Shown: one piece after another, positions 1-15,075 of the stretch
How positions within the stretch are numbered: position 1 is the first letter of the stretch
Layout: each line of letters begins with the position of its first letter
Source of the DNA: Adineta vaga
Lineage: Eukaryota; Rotifera
Reading direction: 5' to 3'
Assembly: GCA_021613535.1 (NCBI GenBank)
Contig: CP075495.1
Coordinates: forward strand, 3,534,001-3,598,000
Length of the DNA stretch: 64,000 nt
Notes under the pieces: generated by a model
Databases searched by the model: none
Seen by the model: only the letters and a program-made list of their open reading frames with translations
Told to the model about the DNA's origin: nothing
Position numbers and translations under genes: made by a program

Positions 1-243
1 TACACTGGGAATTTTGTTTTTCTTACATGACAATGCCAAAAAAGGTGTGGGTATTTTTTGTTCTTATTCTATTGGATATAATTATTCTAGATATTTCCTG
101 TGGTATATATATATAGTTCAGTCGAATTTCAGTATGACAGATAATCGATGTAAGTAAATCTTGTACATCATGAAATGATAATTAAATAAAATATCTTAGT
201 TTCATCACGAATTTTTACAAATTCAAATTCATCATATAACAAT
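1..243. other. 5' flank of the helicase gene
   Basis: AT-rich non-coding sequence with a short TA run near 100-115. No gene is seen. It presumably carries the promoter and 5' UTR of the gene starting at 244. A possible splice acceptor (TATCTTAG) lies about 45 bases before the start codon. Confidence 0.4.
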
Positions 244-3612
<3,369 letters not shown>

Positions 3613-4124
3613 AAAGTTATGTTTTATTCATAGTACAATTATTCATGTATTGTCAAATATTTCTATTTGAACATTCTATTATCAAGATCAACAAAGAGTA
3701 ATTGTAATTGATTTTTGTTATCATGTTATTTCTTTTCGTTTTGTTCTTTTTTTGAATATAAACTTTGATAAAAAAATAACATATACTCTCTTTGGTTATA
3801 TATATAATTCCGACAGAACCACGTAAAATCATTAGATAACCATCATCATCGTACATAGTATGATATTGAAAATTGAATATTGACTTTATACGTTTGTTGT
3901 CAAGGAAAAAACATGTAATCCAATTATATGCTCAATAATAATTAGCGACAACTACAACATTGAATTTTATTTAGTAATTTTTAACAGCCAATGAAACGCT
4001 GAAAAATGAACTAAAAAACTGGGTAGGTAATTGAGAAGTTTTGAAATGCTGCAAATCATGCCGGATATCAAATGAATATATTAATAAAGAATTATCTCGT
4101 TAAACGTATTAAATTTGTTTCACT
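3613..4124. other. Intergenic between helicase and RdRP genes
   Basis: About 510 bases of AT-rich sequence with no gene seen. It should hold the helicase 3' UTR and the RdRP promoter, both genes being on the + strand. An AATAAA-like hexamer lies at about 4083. No splice acceptor is obvious directly before the ATG at 4125. Confidence 0.4.
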
Positions 4125-7100
4125 ATGATTGAAGATTCATCTACAAATTCATCCAATCGAGGTGTTAATTCAAAAGGTCTCACACCCCTTCAACTTCTTC
4201 ATCGACGTTCATCAGATGAAGATTACAATGATGATGAAGAGGAGGAAGAAGAGGAAGAGGTACTGATAGAAGATGAACCAGAAATGTTTGAAGAAGATGA
4301 AAATGATGATGACGAAGATGTTGAAGAAATCGAAAAAACAAATGTTAGCAGTGCTCTTGTCTCACAGCACTCTGTTGATCAACTACATCATTCAATATCT
4401 TCACCAAAATTAACATCGCCCTCAATATGTCCATTTCGTTCAAGTTGGGGTCGCGGTGCTCGGTCAACATCTGTAGTATTAATCTCTCTTCATTTCTTAT
4501 TCTTAACACTAAATCTCTTATATTTAGACACCACCAAGTCCTGCATTATCTACAATTGTGTGTGACCGTCAAACTATTCATGATGAATATAAAGCTGGAC
4601 AAAATGTTAGTACTACTACTACTACTACGAATGAAATAGTAAAAACATCAAGAACTACTACTACAATTCGAGGAACAAATGCGCATTTTCAATCTTTTCC
4701 TTCGGTAAATATCTCTTCGTTGAATTATTTTTTTCATACGATTATTTTCAAATCTAGAAACGTTTCGATGAAACTATTAATTTTTCATTCAATGTAAGTT
4801 CAACAAAAATTATTTTCGTTAACAATGCGGGCTATCGACAAGCTATTCAATTTCTTGAATCATGTGATATTATATATGAACCAACTCGTAATTATCCAGA
4901 TATTTGGTCCTTTTGTTTGAATTCAAGAACAATTCGATTCTATCGATCATCAGAATATAAATCCGATAAATTAAATCAATCGAAAGAATCAAAACCACCT
5001 CAAATATGTATATTTCCATCTGAATTATCGACGTCAAATAAACCATTTTGGTTTCTATTTGAACAGCGACCAATTTTTAATGAAATGATGTTCAATAATG
5101 ATCTAGAATTATCAGAACCTGATCCACTACCTATCACAAATAATACTGTATTAGGTCGGATAAAATTTTATCGTAATGCTCATGTTAATTTATCTTACGG
5201 TGCATTAACATCGATGAATGAATATTACTTTCATCCCGAATATACGTTTTCAAAACAAAATGAATGGACGGTAAAATTTCGAATTTGTCTTCATTATTTC
5301 CACTTGATAATGTATCGAGTTTTTTTCTACAGATACTTTTCCGATCGAAAAAACTCGAAATTGATCGATTGATAAGTTCGAAAAAGGAAGATGAAAAACA
5401 TTACACAAATGTATATGCTAAATCTGTTTTACCAGCAGATTTAATCGATCGAACAGCAATCATTACAGTTAATCAGTTGGGTTTTACTGTTTACATTTGT
5501 ATAAAAGGCAATGTTCATGAATTTATACGAACAACTTATCCAGGTATTTTATTTTCTTTAATTAATTTGAATTTTCATCATTCAATTAGGTAATCGTCAT
5601 TCGCAAAATGAACGTATCTCATCTTTGAATAATGACTGTCCAATATTTTCCACTTTATGTTTACATACATTTGTAAAAACACATGGATCCAATGCTAATA
5701 ATGATGCAACAAAATATGCAGCACTTGGTCAAATAAAAGCATTGTTTAAATATTTTCTCGATTTTTTCTATGACAATCAAATTTCTGTTTGTTTTGCACC
5801 GATCGAAACACATCGTGGTTGTTTAACAAATCTTTCACATTTGACAAAACATTTCACAAATTCAATTCAACGTTATGCATTTTCAATGTTAAGAAATGTC
5901 GGTTATTGTATTGAACTAAAATTATCGAAAGGAACAACTATATCAGATCTATTACTTAATCTAGCAGGTAATGATGATGATAAATTTTATCGTTTATGTT
6001 TGTATTTATTTCGACGATCAACGGAATTTCATTTTTTAAATGTAAGTTTGCTATAATAAGTAAAATCTTTATTAAATTGATTGTTTCTATTTCAAGCTTG
6101 AACATGAATTAAGACAAGCAAATCGAGAATATGAAATGCAAGTCGAACAATGTAAAACATTGAATGAAACGATGGCAACAATTTTATCACCACCAAGACC
6201 AAAGTATGTTTTTTGTGAAATAGAGAACAATATAGAATTTATTTTCATTCTTATTTAGTTATGCTTATGTACCATCTATACGTGTTACACCAACAACTAT
6301 TCAAGTACAACCATTAAAACTAGTTAAATTACATCGTGTGATTCGAGACATGAATTTCGATGATCCAATGAGTTATGCATTGATTGACATACGTGATGAA
6401 GCTAATCGAGCATTATATGCACGTGATTTTCGTTCATTAAGAAAAAAATTCGAAAAGATATTAACGAATGGTATTCGTATTAATAAATCAACTTACCAAT
6501 ATTTACATCATTCAATGTCACAAGTTAAAGAAAAACAATTCTGGTTTTTAGACAATCGTCATTCGTTAGAGAATGTTTTAACATGGATGGGTAATTTCGA
6601 TAATGAACATGTTATTGCTAAACATGCAGCACGTATGGCTCAATGTTTTACATCAACTGAACCATCTATTCGAGTAAGATAAATCTTTGTGAAATTTATT
6701 TGAATATAAAACCAACATATCTTGTTTGTAGATTCCTGCTGAATTGGTAACATATGTGTTAGACGTTGAAACATCTAATAAACAGTATTGTTTTACTGAT
6801 GGTGTTGGTACAATTTCACAAACATTATGCAAAGAAGTTTGTTGAATATGAATTGATTCAAATGAAATGTGTACAAATGATAAAAATTCTAGGTACAAAG
6901 AGCCCTTGGTCGACGTTTTATGCCAAGTGTCTTACAAATCCGATATGGTGGTTGTAAAGGTTTGACGATAGTTTTATATCTATTTCAATCATTAGTTTGA
7001 CTCTTTTTTTTGTCTAGGAACTCTTTCTGTTGATCCTAATCTTGATGAGAAATGTCGTCAACTTGTTATTCGTGAATCTATGCGTAAATTTACAACTGAT

Positions 7101-9709
7101 CATGATAAATTAGAAATTTGTAAAGTCTCATCACCACGTATGTCATTATTTTTTTTGGTTCAATCGAATTCATAGATCACCATTTCATTCCTCTCTTTTT
7201 AAATTATTATTATTAAGGTGCACTTCATCTTAATCGTCAAAATATTCTTCTTCTATCCAGTCGAAATATATCTGAAGCATATTTTCTTGTTCTACAAAAT
7301 GAAAATCATCTTTGGCTTGTTCAAGCTTTACTTTGTTCATCGATTGCATTTGAATTACTAAATGAACGCGTTGGTTCCATGTATTTCAATTTTCGTGATT
7401 TAGCCAATGCTATTAATCTTGTTGAAGAACCATTTTTTCTTCAATTAATTATTACATGTGGTCATGATTCTGTTTCGAAATTTCAACAACGTGCAAAAAT
7501 AAAGGTTGCCAAAGATAAAGCAAGAAACATGTTTGGTATTGTCGATGAATATGGCGTTTTGGAATATGGCGAAGTCTTTATACAGTACAGTCAAATGAAT
7601 GATGAAAAATTAGATTCAAATGAAAAACCACCAGCAATTGCACCAACAATTTTAGATAATGTTAAAGTAGTTATAACTAAAAATCCATGTTACCATCCAG
7701 GAGATTTAAGAAAATTTACAGCTGTTGATAAAATAGAATTACGACATCTTGTTGATGTTGTAGTCTTTCCACAAAAAGGTCCTCGACCACATCCAAATGA
7801 AATCTCAGGCAGTGATCTTGACGGTAAATCGAATGAAAATAATTGACAACAAAAAAAAACAATTCTATTGAATTCTGTTTAGGTGATGAATATGCTGTTA
7901 TTTGGGATCCTAATTTAGTTCCTACTACCGACAATGATGAACCATATGATTATGATTCTCAAGAAAAACCAATTAAAGTTAATCGTACTATTGAACGAAA
8001 AGATATCATTGAAGTTGTTCTTGATATAGCTGCACAAAATTTAACGGGTGACATGTCGAATGCACATTTAGCATTAGCAGATTATTTAGGTCCACGTCAT
8101 CCAAAAGTATTACATTTAGCTGGTTTAATTTCACAGGAACTTGATGCACCCAAAACTGGTAAACATCCAATAAGTAACGAAGAGTTAAATCAATATCGAA
8201 ATGATTCACTCGAAGGACGCTATCCAGATTTTATGATGAGAGAACATTATAAATCATATCTATCTGACAAAACTATTGGTAAATTGATATGATTAGATTT
8301 GCAAAACAAAGAAGTCTCTTTTCTAGGTCAATTATATCGATCAGCTCGTCGTGCCATTATTCGTTGGCATAAAGCAGCTCGAACTCATTGTAGTTTACGT
8401 CATTTACATACTGCACAACTTGATGATGAAACACATCTTGATAGTATTGTTCAAACACCAAATGGTCATATATATAATGGATTTGCCTTTAATAACGAAG
8501 TGCATTATGAACCATCGTTAAGTTTGAATCCATCTATTCATCATCCATTATCTCGTAGTCAAGAAGATTGGGCAAATAAATTATTTTTAGAATATCAAGA
8601 AGGTTTAAAAACTATTATCAGTGTTTTTAATTATCAAGATGAAATTGATCTATTCTGTCGTTGTGAAGCACTCGATCAATTAGCTTCAGGAAAACAAGAT
8701 TTAAATATATCAGCTGGTCTAGAATTACAACGATTGATTGAAACAACACGGCGACATTTCTATCATAGTTTTGATCAATTATCTTCAAATTTAATATCTC
8801 AACCACCTCATTCAGGTTCATGTACACGTGACCGTTCATGTGAAAAATGTAAAGATCTTAAACTAGCACGAGCAGCTGCATGTTATTATGTTTGTTATAC
8901 AACTGCTGCTCGACAATCGACAAAAGCTCGTTCTCGTATATTGAGTTTTCCTTGGCTATTTAGTTCTTTACTTATTGAATTGAAAAAAGAAAATCAAAAA
9001 TCTAATCCGACTCCATCGAAATATATCGTAATTGGTCGTGCTATGCGTAATATGGCTAAACGATTATTAGAAGAAAATGAATTAAAACCAAAAGTTTATG
9101 TTTCAATTTATTCGGAAGAAGGTTGTCTTTATTTTCGTTCAGTCAAATCAACGAATGAAAAAACGATTAAACGACAAATCAAAGCTGATCAACAAACAGA
9201 TTCGATGTGTTTAACAAAAATTCTATTTATTGAAATTATGAATAATTGGATTCGAAAACAAAACATTTTCAGTGAACGTAAGTTAACATTATAATCGATG
9301 TTCAAAAACAATTCATTTCTTTTCAGTAGCATCAACTTCTCGAGAGAAAAAGCCGTTGATTAGAGAAATTTGTTGGCATCAATTACTACGCTGTTTTATT
9401 CTGAATAAAGATCATCCCGATATCTCACTTCATTTCGAAGATTATAAAATTATTTTTCAATCTTCAAATCATCCTGAAATGACTCAACGTTATACTGAAT
9501 TTATTCAACGACAAATTTCGATCATATCTTCGAAATTCGATAATTCCATGTATGATTATTCAATTCAATTAATAAATATATGTTTTCAACTTGCCAGACA
9601 ATATCAATCGGAAGAATATGCATATTTAAGTGATTATTTAATACTTGCTTTACAATCGATTGGTATAGAAAAAGATTTTAATGATATTATATTTGATCTT
9701 GATACCTAG
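4125..9709 (+). CDS. Cellular RNA-dependent RNA polymerase (QDE-1/EGO-1/RDR family)
   Basis: Eukaryotic RNA-silencing RdRP, which makes double-stranded RNA from a single-stranded template to prime or amplify small RNAs. Fourteen exons close in frame to 1,616 residues: 4125-4472, 4528-4704, 4758-5270, 5333-5543, 5590-6041, 6097-6203, 6259-6673, 6732-6836, 6893-6959, 7018-7137, 7218-7823, 7883-8278, 8327-9277, 9327-9709. The catalytic DxDGD signature appears as GSDLDGDEYAV, with intron 7824-7882 falling between G and D of that motif. Another family landmark is CFTDGVGTIS before the catalytic core. The N-terminus (residues about 30-70) is a low-complexity run of Asp and Glu. No frameshift or stop interrupts the core, so the gene appears intact. 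It follows the DDX43-like gene on the same strand. Bdelloids are known to carry expanded RdRP sets. Confidence 0.92.
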
Positions 9710-12700
9710 TCAGACCGTTTCTTTTTTAATTTTTCTCAGGTCAATTGTTTGTTTCTCTGTGTATTTGTATTGATCAATATAAATAATTCTGTACATAAGC
9801 ATGTCATAATGCGCTATTTTTGTTTTGTTCATAAGCGATATAAAACATATATTTTGTTGACTATCCGTTTCGGAGTACGATGCTATATGATTACGTTTAA
9901 GTTTCTCTTATGCAATGCTCTACAAATGAAATGATAGTAAAAACGAGTTATTGTTCTAATAAGTTAGATATATATATTTTTTTCTTTCTCTTGATCAAAG
10001 CTACCGTTGTTCTGTATGGTTTTTTTTTGTTTAAATAATGTTGTGTGTATTATTTGGTTTTTCTTTTGTATTCTCAATGTTATTGATATGGTAAATCAAT
10101 AGACAAGATTGAATAAAATGTATTAGGTGACATCAATATTAGTGATTTGTAATGAGTAATTTTAATCATTACGATTTAATTTTCACGATACATCCCTACC
10201 AAGTGAATAATGGAGAAATGGTCATTAAAATGCATTATTATCCGTAGCTAAACCATTTTGTCCGTTAAAATGCGTTATGCCTTAAAAACTTTTGAGTCTT
10301 AAATTAATTAAAACAATACGCATCGTTTTTAAAGATAATCTGGATTAATAGTGTTCACTAATAAAAGATAGATTTTCACATAAGAGTTCAAAATATTTTT
10401 CGAAATTATACACTAGCAATTGTTTAAAAGCTTCGTGATTCGAACGACGACATAACAAACAGCTCCTTAAGAAAATGTTAACTTTTGCACGATTCTGAAA
10501 GAATTTGTCTGCATAACACCACTGAATTCAAATTTTTTTTTCTGGCAAACGATTAGCTTTACTTGAAATTGTTCGAATTTTTTAACGGTGCCGAATTTCT
10601 TCTGTCTTTATTAAATGAGCAGCGCACTATACACAAAAGATTTAACGCTATAAGACTGTATTATCTGACTGGAAAGAAATGAAACCTTTCTACAGCGACG
10701 AAATATGTTGTCATTATAAGAGAAAAGAAAAGATAAGTTCAATTCATTTTAAAGATAGATGGGCTAGCAGTAAAGCTAAGAAATTTTTAAAAGTATTCAT
10801 GTTTATTATCTGTATCGATAAATATCCGATGAGTTGACCATTGAAAAAATAAATTTATTTTTTATTTTTCGAAGGAACTGGGATCAGAAAAAAATTTTGG
10901 TATCGACTTTCAACTAATACTACGAGCTCGAATTTTTTGCTCCAGTGATGAGATTATGAGTGTCAGGAAACTTGAGGGTGAGATGTGTTACATATTTTAA
11001 GTGATAACAACATCGAGCTTGCAGTTTTATACGAAATTCCAGATAAAAAACTTTTGATTCCAGCTTCTGAAAAAGTAAGAGAATTTAAGGAAGAACACAA
11101 AAGTGCTATTTTTCGATGTTCGACTCGTCCAATCCTTGGGTAGTTAAATCATGAGCACGAGTCTTTTCAAAATTACTTAGCCTCACTAAGTCCTACTTGT
11201 AGGCAACAGATGAGGTTAAATGATTTTTGTGAAAGACATTTTTTAGGCATTTTTTGTGACAGTTTCACATCATTACAATTATGTAAAATTTGAGGCATTT
11301 TAATGCCATTACATCATTATATTTTTTTCTGAATATTTTCTTTCTAGTAAAAATATATTTTGTCAAATTATGACTGAAAGAATTTGAATTTCATTTTTAT
11401 AAGTGGTTTTTCTTGATTACTTTTTCCATAGCATCAGTAAGTATAATTAAAAATGGATGAGAATGAAACTAACATCGACAAACAAATATTAACTTTTTTT
11501 CTTTTTCAATGATATGAAACAACATAGAAGTGAACATAAAGGATACTATTAAAGAAAAAATAATCATTCTATGAAGGGGGAACAAACTGATTTCTTGATA
11601 AAATGATTTCTATGATTTCTGCGATTTCTCGGTGATCTTCGGCGAGAAATCAGTTTCTTCCCCCTTGCATTTTATTCATTACAGTCTTTTCCTTTAGTCT
11701 ATGTATGTGAGATGAAAGATTTCAATTCGGATACAATAATCTCAATAACCATAAGTTGTAGGTAATTAACGGAAGTATTGAGATTGAACATATGTAACAT
11801 TCGACTTTGTATATGTTCATGGAATATCTACAAAGAAGACTTCGCTATTTTGTTATTCATTAAAATATTTAAAACGAAAAGAGAAAAAGGTAGGCGTTAT
11901 TCTGTTTCAAAACAAAAAACTTTACAACTGAAAAGATGGACGATCAGACATAATGAGACCGTTTGTGGCATTCATCGAAAACAATAATAATAGTAGTAAC
12001 CCACATCGTCGAACTTTCCTTAACTATTGACAACCTAGATATCCCTTTTAACAACCATTCATTTCGACGATCATCGTATTTGCTCTCATTTGTATCCGTA
12101 CATGAATATATAAGCAGATGTAGAAAAGATATTTTATTATAGACTGCATTGAGAGTTTGTTTTGTTAAAATGTCCCATGACAATCAATCATAACCAACGG
12201 ATCCTGGTGAATTTTCGAGGTGTTCTGGTCAGAATTCTGTGGGAGACCGAATCCGACGTATCCATATTGGCCTGGGGTAGATCAACGAAAATAGATGTCG
12301 TCGATTTGTTTTCCAGCGATAAAGATTCATAAGTTAATAGCGTACTTCACTCCGAAAATCGTAGTATTAACCCTACTGAGATGTAATCTAATTGAATTTA
12401 TCTTCTAGAGTGATATGATCTTTTACAAATTCAATAAAATCAAACAGAAAATCATATGTCGATAGAATTGTCATAAATTACACTTGGGAAATCGACATGA
12501 TTCTTGATATAAGGACTACGTGATATTGAGCATAGCATTTGGCAAACTAGTTTCTGTTAGTAAATATTCTATTATCCATATTAGTTATTTAATTTATGTT
12601 TTCAAAACAATTTTTACGCTCGCTCAACTTTTACCATGCCATTGAAATGCTGTATGCGTTAATAGTTTTCCTTTTTCTCTCTTCTTTATTTACAGTTTTT

Positions 12701-13233
12701 ATATTTACTATGCAAATGAATTTTCTAATTACGTTTTTAGCGGTCAATCATGTGATACAGTCTACTTTTGATAAGCTAGGAGGGAAACACATTGATATTT
12801 GCATTGTGCTTCAATAGCAAATAATCATCTACTTCAATTTTAATTCCTACATTTAGTTTACTCGATTTCGATGCCATAGATGAGAAAAATTATACTTTTA
12901 CGCCACATTTTCTTCCTTTTATCATTTATTATAAGACATAAGTATAGCTCATTCACGGACTTACAAATACTGTCGTAATGTGTTGGAAAGTAAATGAGGA
13001 AAGAATTTGTTTTTTTTCATCTTTTGCTTTTTTACAATTCAGAAGTGGTTGCAAGGTGATATTTACCATATCAATAATGAAACGAATGGCTGTCTATCAC
13101 CTATGAGAGTTCAATACGGTACGATTAGATCTGTTGATGCCTATGAACTTTTCTTTCTGTCAAAGAGACCAAAACTGTTCCATCAAAATGCAAATTTCAA
13201 CCAATAATCTGAAACAATAATACAGAAAAAAAA
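9710..13233. other. Gene-poor 3.5 kb intergenic region
   Basis: No convincing gene was found. Short open frames (for example 9749-9934, 11778-11987, 12596-12817) lack family similarity and splice logic. It contains the RdRP 3' UTR, a foldback repeat at 11573-11667, and a segment at about 12190-12310 that is less AT-rich than its surroundings and may be a relic of a decayed element. TA-rich and T-rich tracts are scattered, for example near 9967-10030. Confidence 0.4.
11573..11667. repeat. Foldback (inverted) repeat, possible MITE-like remnant
   Basis: The left arm 11573-11595 (core GGGGGAACAAACTGATTTCT) and right arm 11645-11667 are reverse complements with about two mismatches, around a loop of about 49 bases. 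The loop itself repeats TGATTTCT-like units. The arms could form a hairpin of about 23 bp. No transposase gene is nearby and no clear target-site duplication was identified. Confidence 0.6.
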
Positions 13234-15075
13234 ATGAACACACGACGAATTCTTATACTTACAACCATACTATTCACCACTTATATACTATTTCATGAAA
13301 CAAATTTTCGTTCTTCAATAAGCCTGTTTCATTCTAAGAATATGCCGCACGATCAAATTGTATTACGACATTGGCTTATACTCTCGTCACTTACACAACT
13401 GCAACAGTACCTTCTCAAACCTCACACAAATATCTCTATCATTCTCATTGGAAATCATAAGCATTCACTCCCATATCCACCCAACATACAACTTATCCTT
13501 CTCGATTCCAAACTTCTCTCCTCACTCTCATTTCGATCTTCAAATATCATCAACATTGCTTATCTTCTTGCCATCAAACATGGGGCTCACTTCATCTATC
13601 AATTCGATTCAAATACACATCCTCACCTTCACCATCACTATCATGGTCATGATATACAATACATTGCATTTCGACGACATCGATCACCTTTCATCAACAT
13701 TCTACCAACTTTTACTGCTCACTTTCATTCTTCATCACTTGGTCTACCTCAACATGAACTCATCAACATTACACAAGATGGATGGACATCCATCAGAACA
13801 CTGCTACCATATCAAGAGAACATCCATCCTTTCATTCAACAACATATTCCTATTCTTCCTCTGCACAATAATCACTCATCATTGGTCAATCATCCACCAG
13901 TTGCTCTTGAACCATTCACATTCGCACCTTTCACAACAACTAACATTCTTTTTGCGTATGATGCATTCTGGGGTCTTGTTCTACCACAATCACAATCGCA
14001 CATTTGGCGAAGTTGGTGGGTCCAGCGACTATTGTGGGATATCGATGGACATCTTCTCTTCTCTTCTTCTTCCTCTTCTGTGCATCACTTCGTGAATTCC
14101 ACATTCTCGACAAAGAATGAACAGAACACAAAAGACGATGTGAAAGTGAGTAAACTAGTGCGATATTTGACTGAATGGAGATCGACGAAAACGACATTGG
14201 TAGAAAGAATAACTGATCTGTTCACGGACATGATGACCCACGAGTATTGCGATAGAAGTGAAGTGAAAGTGATGCAAGATTGGATCAGCGATCTGCAAAG
14301 TGTAGGATACTCATTTCCATCGATCAAACGAATGACATCACGTGGTGCGTCTACTCCTCGTCGTCGTCGTGTGGCTGTGTGTTTGACAGGATTGATCGAA
14401 TGTATTGATGAAGCATGGAAAAAGACAAGCGATGCTATTCGACAATGTATTGCAGGTGAGATGGATGTATTTATGTATCTGTCATCGACAGAACCAATCG
14501 TTGATCAACTACCAACAATTCCTCAGCGAACTCGACTGATCGAAGCATTACGATATAGGAACTTCACAGTGAAGGTGTTATTCGAAAACATTCCTACGCT
14601 CGATCCTCATTTTCCACCGAACTGTACATCGGAAAAAAGTATCGATCAACCGGTACATAAAGTTCCTCGATATTATCAACAATTGTTTGGATTGAGTAAT
14701 TGTTTTAATATGGTTCGTGAGTATGAAAAGAAGTATAATATCAAGTATGATCTGATGGTACGAACACGAGCTGATATCGAGTTTCTTCGCATTCCATCAA
14801 CATTTGATCGCTCATCACCCTATGATATCAATACGACATTGATTCTACCACCAAATCGTTACAGTTCAAAAGTCGATGATGGTTATGCTGTTGGTCCAAT
14901 AGATGCAGTTGAAGTGTATATGAGTCGATACTATTCGTTTCGAGAATGTTTAACGCTTGATTTGCATCCTGAACGTTATTTATACTTTTACTTGAACTAT
15001 CGAAAAGTCAAAATGATAATCGATAGTAACACGTTAGTAGGTCATATACCTCATTCTCCAAACCGTTGTCATTAG
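13234..15075 (+). CDS. STELLO (DUF288)-type Golgi membrane protein with second C-terminal domain, copy A
   Basis: Single-exon gene of 613 residues. An N-terminal hydrophobic stretch (RILILTTILFTTYILF) predicts a type II membrane anchor. Residues about 45-340 match the STELLO/DUF288 family: FWGLVLP, then a W-R-x-W-W-x-Q-R-L-L-W block, a KLVRYLTEWRS-like segment and WISDLQSVGY. STELLO proteins in plants are Golgi glycosyltransferase-like factors of cellulose synthesis; animal members are poorly characterised. After an Arg-rich linker, residues about 350-613 form a second domain with VAVCLTGLIE, LMVRTRADIEF and a conserved DDGYAVGP. This recalls glycosyltransferase-like folds, but I do not recognise the family firmly. 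A His-rich stretch (HPHLHHHYHGHD) is notable. The lack of introns contrasts with most neighbours. A near-identical paralogue follows at 16694-18592. Confidence 0.8.
   Translation: MNTRRILILTTILFTTYILFHETNFRSSISLFHSKNMPHDQIVLRHWLILSSLTQLQQYLLKPHTNISIILIGNHKHSLPYPPNIQLILLDSKLLSSLSFRSSNIINIAYLLAIKHGAHFIYQFDSNTHPHLHHHYHGHDIQYIAFRRHRSPFINILPTFTAHFHSSSLGLPQHELINITQDGWTSIRTLLPYQENIHPFIQQHIPILPLHNNHSSLVNHPPVALEPFTFAPFTTTNILFAYDAFWGLVLPQSQSHIWRSWWVQRLLWDIDGHLLFSSSSSSVHHFVNSTFSTKNEQNTKDDVKVSKLVRYLTEWRSTKTTLVERITDLFTDMMTHEYCDRSEVKVMQDWISDLQSVGYSFPSIKRMTSRGASTPRRRRVAVCLTGLIECIDEAWKKTSDAIRQCIAGEMDVFMYLSSTEPIVDQLPTIPQRTRLIEALRYRNFTVKVLFENIPTLDPHFPPNCTSEKSIDQPVHKVPRYYQQLFGLSNCFNMVREYEKKYNIKYDLMVRTRADIEFLRIPSTFDRSSPYDINTTLILPPNRYSSKVDDGYAVGPIDAVEVYMSRYYSFRECLTLDLHPERYLYFYLNYRKVKMIIDSNTLVGHIPHSPNRCH
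13465..14848 (+). repeat. Long direct repeat shared with about 16979-18367
   Basis: The central 1.38 kb of the two tandem STELLO-like genes is almost identical at the DNA level by eye, with scattered substitutions and one 3-base insertion in copy B within the Pro-Arg linker. Outside this tract, similarity falls off on both sides: the first 80 or so residues and the 15 residues after LIL at the end of the tract differ strongly. Boundaries are approximate. Confidence 0.75.

Noticed and set aside
13358-14095. 245-codon open frame overlapping STELLO copy A in another frame (and its counterpart at 17070-17609)
   Set aside because: It is composed of Ile/Thr/Ser/His-rich frame-shift sequence, and its conservation in copy B follows from DNA identity of the duplicated genes. 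The main frame has clear family motifs.
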